From positions 1-9,574 of the forward strand of contig NZ_CAMPHN010000162.1 in NCBI RefSeq assembly GCF_946885885.1: 9,574 bases of DNA. The letters run 5' to 3'. Below the pieces are notes generated by a model. It did not search any database and had not been told where the DNA came from. It saw nothing but the letters and a program-made list of their open reading frames with translations. Of this stretch, positions 1 to 8,047 are shown piece after piece (the first letter of the stretch is position 1; each line of letters begins with the position of its first letter). The stretch is from an uncultured Pseudomonas sp. GTDB lineage: Bacteria; Pseudomonadota; Gammaproteobacteria; Pseudomonadales; Pseudomonadaceae. Position numbers and translations under genes: made by a program.

Positions 1-176
<176 letters not shown>

Positions 177-185
177 CTAAAAGCC

Positions 186-255
186 GTAAGCGTCAAGCGA
201 CAAGCCGCAAGTCGAAGCTGAGTAACGTGCAGCTTGGAACTTGCAACTTGCCGCT
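186..255. repeat. Inverted cluster of degenerate heptamers between sucB and lpd
   Basis: The spacer holds a run of 7-base units close to NCAAGCS: GTAAGCG, TCAAGCG, ACAAGCC, GCAAGTC and GAAGCTG at 186-220. The opposite orientation follows at 232-252 as GCTTGGA, ACTTGCA and ACTTGCC. The two blocks form an imperfect hairpin, 196-220 pairing with 230-255 around a 9-base loop (221-229). In the sucB-lpd transcript it would sit just after the sucB stop codon. There is no clear U-tract after it on the - strand, so it looks more like a stabilising or repetitive intergenic element than a terminator. Similar CAAGC-rich spacers are common in Pseudomonas; that link is from memory, not from a comparison here. 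Confidence 0.6.
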
Positions 256-260
256 GATTT

Positions 261-1481
261 TTAAATATCCAGCAGCAGACGAGCCGGATCTTCAAGCAAG
301 TTTTTGATGGTCACCAGGAAGGTCACGGCTTCCTTACCATCGATCAAGCGGTGGTCGTAGGACAGCGCCAGGTACATCATCGGGCGAATCACCACCTGGC
401 CGTTGATGGCCATCGGGCGTTGCAAGATGTTGTGCATACCCAGGATGGCGGCCTGAGGCGGGTTGACGATCGGCGTCGACATCATCGAACCGAAAGTACC
501 ACCGTTGGTGATGGTGAAGGTACCGCCGGTCATGTCTTCGATCGCCAGCTTGCCGTCTCTGGCCTTCTTGCCGAAGGTGGCGATGCCGTTTTCGATCTCA
601 GCGAGGCTCATCAGCTCGGCATTGCGCAGCACCGGCACCACCAGGCCACGGTCGCTGGACACGGCCACGCCGATATCCTGGTAGCCGTGGTAGACGATGT
701 CATTGCCGTCGATGGAGGCATTGACTGCCGGCAGGCGCTTCAGTGCCTCGACAGCGGCCTTGACGAAGAACGACATAAAGCCCAGGCGCACGCCGTTGTG
801 GGTCTTCTCGAACAGATCCTTGTACTTCGAACGCAGGGCCATGACTTCGGTCATGTCGACTTCGTTGAAGGTAGTCAGCATCGCCATGTTCGACTGAGCT
901 TCGACCAGACGCTCGGCGACTTTGGCGCGCAGGCGGGTCATAGGCACGCGCTTCTCGACGCGATCGCCGGCAGCGAACACTGGAGCCGCGGCAGCAGGCG
1001 CAGCCGGCTTGGCGGCAGGCGCTGGAGCGTTCTTCTTCGCTTCGACGGCGGCGACCACGTCTTCCTTGGTCACCCGACCGCCTTTACCGGTACCGGCAAT
1101 GCTATTGGCGTCGATGCCGTTTTCTTCGGCGATCTTGCGCGCAGCCGGCGAAAGGATCTGATCGTCCCCAGCAGTTGCCGGAGCAGCGGCGGCGGCTGGC
1201 GCGGCGGCTTGAGCTGCAGCCGCTGGAGCAGGTGCGGCAGCACCGCCTTCATTCAGGGTGCCGAGCAGTTCGTTGCTGAGCACGGTGTCGCCTTCGTTCT
1301 TGATGATTTGCGCCAGGACGCCGTCGGCCTCGGCCAGAACTTCGATCACTACTTTGTCGGTTTCGATGTCGACGATCAGTTCGTCGCGCTTGACCGCATC
1401 GCCCGGCTTCTTGTGCCAAGTGGCCACGGTGCCGTCGGCAACCGATTCCGGGAAAGTAGGGGCTTTGATCTCGATAGCCAT
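261..1481 (-). CDS. sucB: 2-oxoglutarate dehydrogenase E2, dihydrolipoyllysine succinyltransferase
   Basis: This is the cytoplasmic core subunit of the 2-oxoglutarate dehydrogenase complex; it transfers the succinyl group from lipoyl-lysine to CoA. The 406-residue protein shows the full E2 architecture. A lipoyl domain spans about 1-78, with the lipoylated lysine at K43 in [11 protein letters not shown]. An Ala/Pro-rich flexible linker covers about 80-104. The E3/E1-binding domain is at about 108-145 ([15 protein letters not shown], then [13 protein letters not shown]). A second Ala/Pro linker covers about 151-170. The acyltransferase domain runs from about 175 to the end, with the catalytic motif SYDHRLIDG at 374-382 (H377, D381). 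The length matches the family. The ATG at 1481-1479 has AAGGAA at 1496-1491, nine bases upstream. The gene lies 71 bases after sucA and 93 before lpd, so the order is E1-E2-E3. The acetyltransferase of pyruvate dehydrogenase is the nearest alternative, but the sucA neighbour and the single lipoyl domain favour SucB. Confidence 0.98.
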   Translation of the reverse strand: MAIEIKAPTFPESVADGTVATWHKKPGDAVKRDELIVDIETDKVVIEVLAEADGVLAQIIKNEGDTVLSNELLGTLNEGGAAAPAPAAAAQAAAPAAAAAPATAGDDQILSPAARKIAEENGIDANSIAGTGKGGRVTKEDVVAAVEAKKNAPAPAAKPAAPAAAAPVFAAGDRVEKRVPMTRLRAKVAERLVEAQSNMAMLTTFNEVDMTEVMALRSKYKDLFEKTHNGVRLGFMSFFVKAAVEALKRLPAVNASIDGNDIVYHGYQDIGVAVSSDRGLVVPVLRNAELMSLAEIENGIATFGKKARDGKLAIEDMTGGTFTITNGGTFGSMMSTPIVNPPQAAILGMHNILQRPMAINGQVVIRPMMYLALSYDHRLIDGKEAVTFLVTIKNLLEDPARLLLDI

Positions 1482-1516
1482 TATCAGTGGTTCCTTAAAA
1501 TTCGGTTTCTTCTACA

Positions 1517-1538
1517 AGGCGGCCCCTGTGGGCCGCCT
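1517..1538 (-). other. Strong GC hairpin between sucA and sucB
   Basis: An uninterrupted 9-bp stem (1517-1525 with 1530-1538, eight of the pairs G-C) closes a 4-base loop, 15 bases past the sucA stop codon. On the - strand it is followed by TTGTAGAAG rather than a run of T, so it does not read as a standard intrinsic terminator. It could mark an RNA-processing or stabilising site, or attenuate transcription, between E1 and E2. The structure is seen in the sequence; the role is inferred. Confidence 0.6.
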
Positions 1539-1552
1539 ATTACGTGAAGGCG

Positions 1553-4384
1553 TTAAACAGTGAAGGCGTCCTGCAGCAGTTTTTCCTGCTGCTCGGCGTG
1601 CATCGAGGCGTAACCGCAAGCCGGCGCGGCAGACGCATCGCGACCGGCGTACTCGAGGAACAACGCCTTCTTGTGTGCTGTCGCCACACGACGCATGTGA
1701 TGCTGGCTGCAATACCAAGCCCCCTGGTTCATCGGCTCTTCCTGACACCAGACGATGTGCTTGAGGTTCTTGTACGGCGCCAGGGCTTCGGCCAGATCGT
1801 CTTCCGGGAACGGATAGAGCTGCTCGATACGCACGATGGCGATATCGTCGCGACCTTCGCTGCGGCGTTTTTCCAGCAAGTCGTAATAGACCTTGCCGCT
1901 GCACAGAATCATCCGCGTCACCTTTTTCGGGTCGATCGCGTCGATTTCCGGGATCACCGTCTGGAACGAACCTTCGGCCAGATCTTCCAGGGTCGAGATC
2001 GCCAATTTGTGGCGCAGCAGCGACTTCGGCGTCAATACGACCAATGGCTTGCGCAGCGGGCGGATCACCTGCCGACGCAGCAAATGGTATATCTGAGCCG
2101 GGGTGGTCGGTACGCAGACCTGCATATTGTGCTCGGCGCACAGTTGCAGGTAACGCTCCAGACGCGCCGAGCTGTGCTCAGGCCCCTGCCCTTCGTAGCC
2201 ATGGGGCAGCAGCATGGTCAGACCGCAGAGACGGCCCCACTTGTGCTCGCCGCTGGAAATGAACTGGTCGAACACCACCTGGGCGCCGTTGGCGAAGTCG
2301 CCGAACTGCGCTTCCCAGATCACCAGCGCATTCGGCTGAGTGGTGGCGTAACCGTATTCGAAGGCCAGCACGGCTTCTTCCGAGAGGAAGGAGTCGTAGA
2401 GGTCGAAACGCGGCTGTCCCTGGTAGAGGTTCTTCAGCGGCAGGTAAGTCCCGGCGTCCTTCTGGTTGTGCAACACCGCGTGACGGTGCGAGAAGGTGCC
2501 GCGGCCGATGTCCTGGCCGGTCATGCGGATCGGATGACCTTCGAACAACAACGTGGCGTAGGCCATGGTTTCGGCGTAGCCCCAGTTGATCGGCAGCGCA
2601 CCGGCGCTCATCTTCTGGCGGTCTTCGAGAATCTTCGCGACCTGACGTTGAACCACGAAGCCTTCCGGGATCTCCAGCAGCTTGTTCGACAGTTCCTGCA
2701 GGGTCTTGAGCTCGAAACGGGTATCGTGACGCGCGGTCCAGGCATGGCCCAGATAAGGGCGCCAGTCGACGAACAGCTCCTTGTTCGGCTCCTTGACCAA
2801 GCTCTTGACCACGTGCTGACCGTTATCCAGGGCCGTGCGGTAGTCGTCGATCTTGGCCTGTACGTCGTCCACCGAATGGCTGACGGCATTGGTCAGCGCC
2901 TCGGCATACAGCTCGCGGGTGGTGCGCTGCTTGCTGATCTGCTGATACATGATCGGCTGGGTGCCGCTCGGCTCGTCGGCCTCGTTGTGACCGCGACGGC
3001 GGTAGCAGACCAGATCGATCACCACGTCGCGCTTGTACTGCATGCGGTAGTCGACGGCCAGCTGGGTGACGAACAGCACCGCTTCCGGATCGTCGCCGTT
3101 GACGTGCAGGATAGGCGCCTGAATCATCTTCGCCACATCGGTGCAGTACTCGGTGGAACGCGAGTCCAGCGGGTTGCTGATGGTGAAGCCGACCTGATTG
3201 TTGATCACGATGTGGATGGTGCCGCCCGTCTTGAAGCCACGGGTCTGCGACATCTGGAAGGTTTCCATGACCACGCCCTGCCCGGCAAAAGCCGCGTCGC
3301 CGTGCAGGGAAACCGGCAGAACCTTCTCGCCGGTGGCGTCGCTGCGACGATCCTGACGCGCGCGTACCGACCCCTCGACCACCGGGGAGACGATTTCCAG
3401 GTGCGACGGGTTGAACGCCATGGCCAGGTGCACTTCGCCGCCGGCGGTCATCACGTTGGAGGAGAAACCCTGGTGATATTTGACGTCGCCGGAAGACAGG
3501 CCATCGGCCTTCTTGCCTTCGAACTCGTCGAACAGATCGCGCGGGTTCTTGCCGAAGGTGTTGACCAGCACGTTGAGGCGGCCGCGGTGGGCCATGCCGA
3601 TGACGATTTCCTTGGTGCCGTAGGAACCGGAACGCTGGATCACCTCATCGAGCAACGGAATCAGGCTTTCGCCGCCTTCCAGACCGAAGCGCTTGGTGCC
3701 CGGATATTTGGTGCCCAGGTACTTTTCCAGACCCTCGGCCGCAGTCAGGCGCTCGAGCAGGTGGCTTTGCGCTTCGGCGGAGAATTGTGGACGCCCGCGA
3801 ACGCTTTCCAGACGCTGCTGGAACCAGCTGCGCTGCTCGGAATCGACGATATGGGTGAACTCGGCGCCGATGGTGCGACAATATGTCTGCTGCAACGCCT
3901 CGTGGATTTCGCGCAAAGTGGCCTCTTCCTTACCGATGAACAGACCACCGGTACGGAAAGTGGTGTCCAGATCGGCATCGGTCAGACCATAGTGGTTGAT
4001 CGACAGATCGGCCGGTGCGGGACGCTGCCAAAGGCCAAGCGGATCGAGCTGAGCGGCCTGATGGCCACGCATGCGATAGGCCTGAATCAGGCGCAGTACT
4101 TCGACTTGTTTCTTTTCGTGCTCACTGCTCACACTACCGGCGGACACCGGTTGAGCCCGTCGCTGATTTTTAGCGAGCAGAACGAAATGGTCGCGAATCG
4201 TCGAATGCGATACGTCTGTGGTGGCGCTGCCGTCTGCCGGTAACTTCTGGAAGTAAGTGCGCCACTCTTCTGGCACAGCGTTGGGATCGTGCAGGTAAAG
4301 CTCATAGAGCTCTTCCACATAGGCAGCGTTACCACCGGATAGGTGGGCACTGTCCCACATGCGCTGCATCACGCTTTCTTGCAT
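1553..4384 (-). CDS. sucA: 2-oxoglutarate dehydrogenase E1 component (thiamine diphosphate dependent)
   Basis: SucA decarboxylates 2-oxoglutarate with thiamine diphosphate and passes the succinyl group to the lipoyl arm of SucB. The protein has 943 residues, close to E. coli SucA (933). The N-terminal segment MWDSAHLSGGNAAYVEELY (9-27) is the E2-binding/OdhA-type region. GMAHRGRLNVL is at 263-273. The thiamine-diphosphate motif starts at HGDAAFAGQG (361-370) and ends at INNQVGFT (394-401). YRRRGHNEADEP is at 461-472. The transketolase-like pyrimidine-binding half includes GQDIGRGTFSHRHAV (623-637), and LLPHGYEGQGPEHSSARLER lies at 725-744. The ATG at 4384-4382 has GAGGG about nine bases upstream; ATGs at codons 6 and 9 are less likely because the first matches the family start. 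It lies 71 bases before sucB and 255 bases after sdhB, behind terminator-like hairpins. I see no convincing sigma70 promoter of its own. Confidence 0.98.
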   Translation of the reverse strand: MQESVMQRMWDSAHLSGGNAAYVEELYELYLHDPNAVPEEWRTYFQKLPADGSATTDVSHSTIRDHFVLLAKNQRRAQPVSAGSVSSEHEKKQVEVLRLIQAYRMRGHQAAQLDPLGLWQRPAPADLSINHYGLTDADLDTTFRTGGLFIGKEEATLREIHEALQQTYCRTIGAEFTHIVDSEQRSWFQQRLESVRGRPQFSAEAQSHLLERLTAAEGLEKYLGTKYPGTKRFGLEGGESLIPLLDEVIQRSGSYGTKEIVIGMAHRGRLNVLVNTFGKNPRDLFDEFEGKKADGLSSGDVKYHQGFSSNVMTAGGEVHLAMAFNPSHLEIVSPVVEGSVRARQDRRSDATGEKVLPVSLHGDAAFAGQGVVMETFQMSQTRGFKTGGTIHIVINNQVGFTISNPLDSRSTEYCTDVAKMIQAPILHVNGDDPEAVLFVTQLAVDYRMQYKRDVVIDLVCYRRRGHNEADEPSGTQPIMYQQISKQRTTRELYAEALTNAVSHSVDDVQAKIDDYRTALDNGQHVVKSLVKEPNKELFVDWRPYLGHAWTARHDTRFELKTLQELSNKLLEIPEGFVVQRQVAKILEDRQKMSAGALPINWGYAETMAYATLLFEGHPIRMTGQDIGRGTFSHRHAVLHNQKDAGTYLPLKNLYQGQPRFDLYDSFLSEEAVLAFEYGYATTQPNALVIWEAQFGDFANGAQVVFDQFISSGEHKWGRLCGLTMLLPHGYEGQGPEHSSARLERYLQLCAEHNMQVCVPTTPAQIYHLLRRQVIRPLRKPLVVLTPKSLLRHKLAISTLEDLAEGSFQTVIPEIDAIDPKKVTRMILCSGKVYYDLLEKRRSEGRDDIAIVRIEQLYPFPEDDLAEALAPYKNLKHIVWCQEEPMNQGAWYCSQHHMRRVATAHKKALFLEYAGRDASAAPACGYASMHAEQQEKLLQDAFTV

Positions 4385-4539
4385 GCTTGGTCACCCTCGG
4401 TAAGGGGACACCACCGGCGAAGAAACCGCATGGTCGACAGAGTCATGGAGCAGCGACTCGGCCAAGCCACTTTGGCTCCCGCAGATAGTCCGGGCACCAG
4501 CCCGAATGCCCCTGCTGGTCGTCAAATTTTTTTCGAATT

Positions 4540-4566
4540 AAAAACCGCGGCTTTGTGAGCTGCGGT
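4540..4566 (-). terminator. Second terminator-like hairpin downstream of sdhB
   Basis: Read on the - strand, ACCGCAGC pairs with GCCGCGGT (one mismatch) around the loop TCACAAA, and the stem runs directly into TTTTT. Stem plus U-tract is the layout of an intrinsic terminator. It lies about 75 bases past the sdhB stop codon and could end most sdh transcripts or let a fraction read into sucA. Confidence 0.65.
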
Positions 4567-4573
4567 CCTTGCT

Positions 4574-4607
4574 AAAACAACGGCGCCGGGAGTTGAAGCC
4601 AGCGCCG
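4574..4607 (-). terminator. First terminator-like hairpin downstream of sdhB
   Basis: On the - strand CGGCGCTGG (4607-4599) pairs with CCGGCGCCG (4589-4581), a 9-bp stem with one G-U wobble and a 9-base loop. It is followed by TTGTTTT (4580-4574). The U-tract is interrupted by one G, so it is weaker than a canonical intrinsic terminator. It lies 32 bases past the sdhB stop and just before the other hairpin. Confidence 0.55.
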
Positions 4608-4639
4608 CAGCTGTTGGTGCTACAGGTCAAACCGATGGA

Positions 4640-5362
4640 TCAGGTACCGCTTTGCAACAGCATGTTACGTACGTGGCCGATCGCCTTGGTCGGGTTCAAA
4701 CCCTTCGGGCAAACGTTCACGCAATTCATGATGCCGCGGCAACGGAACACGCTGAACGGATCGTCCAACGAGGCCAGACGTTCGGCAGTCTTGGTGTCGC
4801 GGCTGTCAGCCAGAAAACGGTAGGCTTGCAGCAACGCAGCAGGACCAAGGAACTTATCCGGGTTCCACCAGAAGGACGGGCAACTGGTCGAGCAGCAAGC
4901 GCACAGAATGCACTCGTAAAGACCGTCCAGTTTCTCGCGCTCTTCCGGGGTCTGCAGACGCTCGATGGCCGGAGCCGGCGTGTCGTTCTGCAGGAACGGC
5001 TGCACCTTTTCGTATTGCTTGTAGAAGATGCTCATATCGACTACCAAGTCACGAATAACCGGCAATCCCGGCAACGGGCGAATCACCAGCTTGCCGCCCT
5101 TCAGGCCGGCAGCCGAAATCGGCGTGATGCAGGCCAGACCGTTCTTGCCGTTGATGTTCATGCCGTCGGAACCGCATACGCCTTCGCGACAGGAGCGACG
5201 GTAGGAGAAGCCTTCGTCCTGCTCCTTGATCAGCGCCAGCACATCGAGGACCATGATGTCCTTGCCGCCGGTGTCGACCTGGAAATCCTGCATAAACGGC
5301 GCAGCATCCTGCTCCGGGTTGTAACGATAAACGCTTACTTGCAACAGATTGGCTTGCGACAT
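4640..5362 (-). CDS. sdhB: Succinate dehydrogenase iron-sulfur subunit
   Basis: SdhB carries electrons from the flavin of SdhA through three iron-sulfur clusters to ubiquinone at the membrane face of complex II. From the ATG at 5362-5360 the protein has 240 residues. The [2Fe-2S] ligands are C58, C63, D66 and C78, with aspartate as third ligand as in E. coli SdhB. CILCACCSTSCP at 151-162 with C208, C214 and C218 supplies the [4Fe-4S] cluster (C151, C154, C157, C218) and the [3Fe-4S] cluster (C161, C208, C214). SFWWNP (163-168) holds the quinone-site tryptophan. An in-frame GTG at 5371-5369 would add three residues, but AAGG would then touch the start codon. The ATG has that AAGG nine bases upstream, so I prefer it. 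It starts 11 bases after the sdhA stop and is translated in the same operon. Confidence 0.97.
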   Translation of the reverse strand: MSQANLLQVSVYRYNPEQDAAPFMQDFQVDTGGKDIMVLDVLALIKEQDEGFSYRRSCREGVCGSDGMNINGKNGLACITPISAAGLKGGKLVIRPLPGLPVIRDLVVDMSIFYKQYEKVQPFLQNDTPAPAIERLQTPEEREKLDGLYECILCACCSTSCPSFWWNPDKFLGPAALLQAYRFLADSRDTKTAERLASLDDPFSVFRCRGIMNCVNVCPKGLNPTKAIGHVRNMLLQSGT

Positions 5363-5373
5363 ATCAGGCACCC

Positions 5374-7143
5374 TTAATAAGTCCGAACCTTCGGTTCGAA
5401 CGCAGGAACTGTCTTCGGCGAGAAATTGACGGCTCGCTTGGCTACACGCTTCTCACCCGGGAAGTACAGGGAGTGGCACAGCCAGTTCTCGTCATCGCGA
5501 TCTTCGTAGTCTTCGCGGGCATGGGCGCCACGGGACTCTTTACGCGTCTCGGCAGCCACCGCGGTCGCTTCGGCCACTTCAAGCAGGTTTTGCAGTTCCA
5601 GCGCTTCGATACGTGCGGTGTTGAACGCCTGGCTCTTATCCGCGATCTTGACGTTGGCGATACGCTCGCGCAGACCGGCCAGTTGCTCGATCCCCTTCTG
5701 CATGTATTCGCCGGTACGGAATACACCGAAGTAGTTCTGCATGCAGGTTTGCAGCTCTTTACGCAGCGGCGCGACATCTTCGCCGGTGCTGCGCCCGTTG
5801 ACCCCGGCCAGACGCGCGAGCGACTGATCCAGATCGGTTGCGGAGGCATTGCGGTATTCGACGCCGTCCTTCAGCGCCTTCTCCAGATGCAGGCCGGCAG
5901 CGCGACCGAACACCACCAGATCGAGCAGCGAGTTACCGCCCAGGCGGTTCGCGCCGTGGACCGACACGCAAGCCACTTCGCCCACAGCGAACAGACCTTC
6001 GATGATCTTGTCGTTGCCGTTGGCATCCTGGGTGATCGCCTGACCATGAATATTGGTGGCCACACCACCCATCATGTAGTGGCAAGTCGGCACGACCGGA
6101 ACCGGCGCGACAACCGGATCGACATGGGCGAAGGTTTTCGACAGTTCACAGATGCCCGGCAGGCGGCTGTGCAGCACTTCCTCGCCCAGGTGATCGAGCT
6201 TGAGCATCACGTGATCGCCATCCGGACCACAACCATTACCGGCGATGATTTCCTTGACCATGGAGCGCGCAACCACATCGCGGCCGGCCAGGTCTTTGGC
6301 GTTCGGCGCGTAGCGCTCCATGAAACGCTCGCCGTGCTTGTTGATCAAGTAGCCACCTTCGCCGCGGCAGCCTTCGGTCACCAGGACGCCGGCGCCGGCG
6401 ATGCCGGTCGGGTGGAACTGCCACATTTCGATGTCCTGCACCGGCACACCGGCACGCAGGGCCATACCCACACCGTCGCCGGTGTTGATCAGGGCGTTGG
6501 TGGTGGAGGCATAGATACGGCCCGCACCGCCAGTGGCCAATACGGTGGCCTTGGAGCGGATGTAGACGGTTTCGCCGGTTTCGATGCAGATCGCGATCAC
6601 GCCGACGATGGCGCCGTCCTGGTTCTTCACCAGATCGACCGCGTACCACTCGTTGAGGAACGAAGTACCGCTCTTCAGGTTGGCCTGGTACAGGGTGTGC
6701 AGCAGCGCGTGACCGGTACGGTCGGCTGCGGCGCAAGTACGGGCTGCCTGAGTTGGGTTGTCCGGACCCTTGGACTGGCCGCCGAACGGACGCTGGTAAA
6801 TGCGGCCCTGCTCGGTACGGGAGAACGGCAGGCCCATGTGCTCGAGTTCGAATACGGCTTCCGGACCAACGGAGCACATATATTCGATAGCGTCCTGGTC
6901 GCCGATATAGTCGGAGCCCTTGACCGTGTCGTACATGTGCCAGCGCCAATCGTCGTTCGGGTCGGCCGATGCGATGGCGCAGGTGATGCCGCCCTGGGCG
7001 GACACGGTGTGCGAACGGGTCGGGAAGACCTTGGTGACTACAGCGGTCTTGTGGCCGCCCTGAGCCAATTGCAGCGCGGCACGCATGCCCGCACCGCCGC
7101 CACCGATGATGATGGCGTCATAAGAAAGCGTACGAATAGTCAT
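5374..7143 (-). CDS. sdhA: Succinate dehydrogenase flavoprotein subunit
   Basis: SdhA is the catalytic subunit of complex II and oxidises succinate to fumarate using covalently bound FAD on the cytoplasmic side of the inner membrane. The protein has 589 residues, the usual length. The dinucleotide-binding motif IIIGGGGAG is at 11-19. [10 protein letters not shown] (43-52) carries H45, at the same position as the FAD-linked histidine of E. coli SdhA. The substrate-site residues appear as H244 (QFHPTG), R288 (AGRDVVARS, the proton-shuttle arginine), H355 (TCHYMMGG) and R400 ([10 protein letters not shown]). The ATG at 7143-7141 follows the sdhD stop by three bases; its ribosome binding site (GGGG, about ten bases upstream) lies inside the end of sdhD, so translation is probably coupled. 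Fumarate reductase FrfA is the related alternative, but the sdhC/sdhD neighbours and quinone-type membrane anchors identify it as succinate dehydrogenase. Confidence 0.98.
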   Translation of the reverse strand: MTIRTLSYDAIIIGGGGAGMRAALQLAQGGHKTAVVTKVFPTRSHTVSAQGGITCAIASADPNDDWRWHMYDTVKGSDYIGDQDAIEYMCSVGPEAVFELEHMGLPFSRTEQGRIYQRPFGGQSKGPDNPTQAARTCAAADRTGHALLHTLYQANLKSGTSFLNEWYAVDLVKNQDGAIVGVIAICIETGETVYIRSKATVLATGGAGRIYASTTNALINTGDGVGMALRAGVPVQDIEMWQFHPTGIAGAGVLVTEGCRGEGGYLINKHGERFMERYAPNAKDLAGRDVVARSMVKEIIAGNGCGPDGDHVMLKLDHLGEEVLHSRLPGICELSKTFAHVDPVVAPVPVVPTCHYMMGGVATNIHGQAITQDANGNDKIIEGLFAVGEVACVSVHGANRLGGNSLLDLVVFGRAAGLHLEKALKDGVEYRNASATDLDQSLARLAGVNGRSTGEDVAPLRKELQTCMQNYFGVFRTGEYMQKGIEQLAGLRERIANVKIADKSQAFNTARIEALELQNLLEVAEATAVAAETRKESRGAHAREDYEDRDDENWLCHSLYFPGEKRVAKRAVNFSPKTVPAFEPKVRTY

Positions 7144-7146
7144 GGA

Positions 7147-7515
7147 TCAGATACCCCAAAGAATCTGCACGCCCCAGGCGAAGAACGTGAACATGGCGAT
7201 GCCACACGCGGCCTGGAACAGGAAACGCACTACAGTTGCGTACTTACCCAGCGCCATTGGCGTCAGGTAGTCGGTGGAAATCGTCCACATACCGACCCAG
7301 GCGTGGGCGCTGAGCGCTACCAGGGTCAGCAAACTGAAAATACGCATCGCATTATTGGAGAACAGACCATGCCACTCGGCATAACTCATATTCGGGTGAA
7401 GCACTACATAGCCGAGCAGAAACACCACATAAGCCGCGAGAATGACAGCAGATACACGCTGCGCCATCCAGTCGTACAGACCGGAACGCGAGAAGTTCGT
7501 AACGTTGGTTACCAT
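7147..7515 (-). CDS. sdhD: Succinate dehydrogenase membrane anchor subunit D
   Basis: This small hydrophobic subunit anchors SdhAB in the inner membrane and helps bind heme b and ubiquinone. The 122-residue protein has three predicted membrane segments, at about 20-40, 57-78 and 92-118. The motif HAWVGMW starts at H71, matching the heme-ligand histidine H71 of E. coli SdhD. It is followed by TDYLTP with D82 and Y83, the quinone-site residues at the same numbering. The ATG at 7515-7513 overlaps the end of sdhC by seven bases (ATGGTAA contains both this start and the sdhC stop), which indicates translational coupling. An upstream extension of the frame to 7707 would run deep into sdhC and has no family support, so I reject it. 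Confidence 0.96.
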   Translation of the reverse strand: MVTNVTNFSRSGLYDWMAQRVSAVILAAYVVFLLGYVVLHPNMSYAEWHGLFSNNAMRIFSLLTLVALSAHAWVGMWTISTDYLTPMALGKYATVVRFLFQAACGIAMFTFFAWGVQILWGI

Positions 7516-7883
7516 ATCCACACCCCCACCAATACGATCAGGATCACCGAAACCACGATGACGATTTGCGAGCCCAGCTTGCCGCCTTCCAGCGTTTCGC
7601 CGATGCCCATATCCATGATCAAGTGGCGCACGCCGGCCACCAGGTGGTAAAGCAGAGCGGACAGCAATCCCCAAATCACGAACTTGGCCAGCGGACTGGT
7701 CAGGCATTCTTTCACCTGGGCGAAGCCTTCCTCGGAAGCCAGCGACTTGTCGAGCCCGAACAGCAGCACGGCAATACCGACGAAAAGGATGACACCGGAT
7801 ATACGGTGAAGAATGGACGTGTAAGCGGTGACTGGGAGTTTGATAGTCCTAAGGTCTAGGTTTACAGGTCGTTGGCTATTCAC
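7509..7883 (-). CDS. sdhC: Succinate dehydrogenase cytochrome b556 subunit C
   Basis: SdhC is the other membrane anchor of complex II and contributes to the heme b and ubiquinone sites. The protein has 124 residues with membrane segments at about 27-47, 65-88 and 104-123. LHRISG (25-30) holds the conserved serine (S29) and arginine (R27) of the quinone site. YHLVAGVRHLIMD (79-91) holds H80, equivalent to the E. coli SdhC heme ligand. The start is a GTG at 7883-7881, immediately after an in-frame TGA-TAA-AAA-GCC, so there is no room for a longer form. The Shine-Dalgarno sequence is poor: only GTGAT nine bases upstream resembles the anti-SD complement. It is the first gene of the sdhCDAB operon and overlaps sdhD by seven bases. 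The weak start suggests control of translation. Confidence 0.95.
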   Translation of the reverse strand: MNSQRPVNLDLRTIKLPVTAYTSILHRISGVILFVGIAVLLFGLDKSLASEEGFAQVKECLTSPLAKFVIWGLLSALLYHLVAGVRHLIMDMGIGETLEGGKLGSQIVIVVSVILIVLVGVWIW

Positions 7884-7905
7884 GGCTTTTTATCACACTG
7901 AGAGC

Positions 7906-7920
7906 CCCTAACTATCAGGG
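7906..7920 (-). promoter_or_regulatory. Small hairpin in the sdhC leader
   Basis: On the - strand CCCTGA pairs with TTAGGG (one G-U wobble) around the 3-base loop TAG. It ends 23 bases before the GTG start of sdhC, so it could affect ribosome access or serve as part of an RNA-based control site. The short stem makes this a low-confidence call. Confidence 0.35.
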
Positions 7921-8015
7921 CAAAGTTGTCGGGAAGTGCACTGGTCAGGTACCCATCACCCAAGAAGTGACGACCCCCAGAATATCAGGCGGAAACCCCT
8001 GGCGGTCGGGCGCAG

Positions 8016-8044
8016 AGTATAAACAGTTAGGTTACTAATGACAA
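8016..8044 (-). promoter_or_regulatory. sigma70-type promoter for sdhCDAB
   Basis: On the - strand a -35 box TTGTCA (8044-8039, 5/6 match) is separated by exactly 17 bases from a -10 box TATACT (8021-8016, 5/6 match). Transcription would begin near 8009, giving a leader of about 125 bases before the sdhC GTG. It is the best - strand promoter match I found in the divergent gap. A second hexamer pair was not found. Confidence 0.75.
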
Positions 8045-8047
8045 TGC

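Larger units (their letters stand above)
4385..4639 (-). other. sdhB-sucA intergenic region
   Basis: No gene is seen here. On the - strand, reading from sdhB, it contains two consecutive terminator-like hairpins (described separately). An A/T-rich stretch at about 4524-4544 follows and includes TTGACG (4525-4520), a good -35 match, but no acceptable -10 box lies 16-18 bases further on. Two small hairpins come next: 4489-4506 (CGGGC/GCCCG core with a TGGT loop) and 4465-4477 (AGCCA/TGGCT). The sucA ribosome binding site ends the region. A sucA promoter probably lies here, because terminators precede it, but I cannot place it. Confidence 0.5.

Noticed and set aside
980..1250. Low-complexity GC-rich stretches in this part of sucB as possible DNA repeats.
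   Set aside because: They encode the Ala/Pro-rich linkers between E2 domains and are explained by the protein.
351..1547. A 398-codon open frame on the + strand, opposite sucB.
   Set aside because: It is the antisense shadow of sucB. Its composition comes from reverse-complemented Ala/Pro linker codons, and there is no ribosome binding site with a plausible start.
1544..4243. An 899-codon open frame on the + strand, opposite sucA.
   Set aside because: It runs antisense through sucA in a GC-rich genome whose codon bias suppresses stop codons on the opposite strand. It resembles no protein I know, and the sense frame is complete with all E1 motifs.
4497..4525. A sucA promoter built on TTGACG (4525-4520, - strand).
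   Set aside because: The hexamers at 16-18 bases spacing (GGCTGG, GGGCTG) do not resemble a -10 box, so it is mentioned only as context.
5473..7650. A 725-codon open frame on the + strand, opposite sdhA, sdhD and part of sdhC.
   Set aside because: It crosses three well-defined genes on the other strand and is His/Gly/Arg-rich shadow sequence with no recognisable domain.
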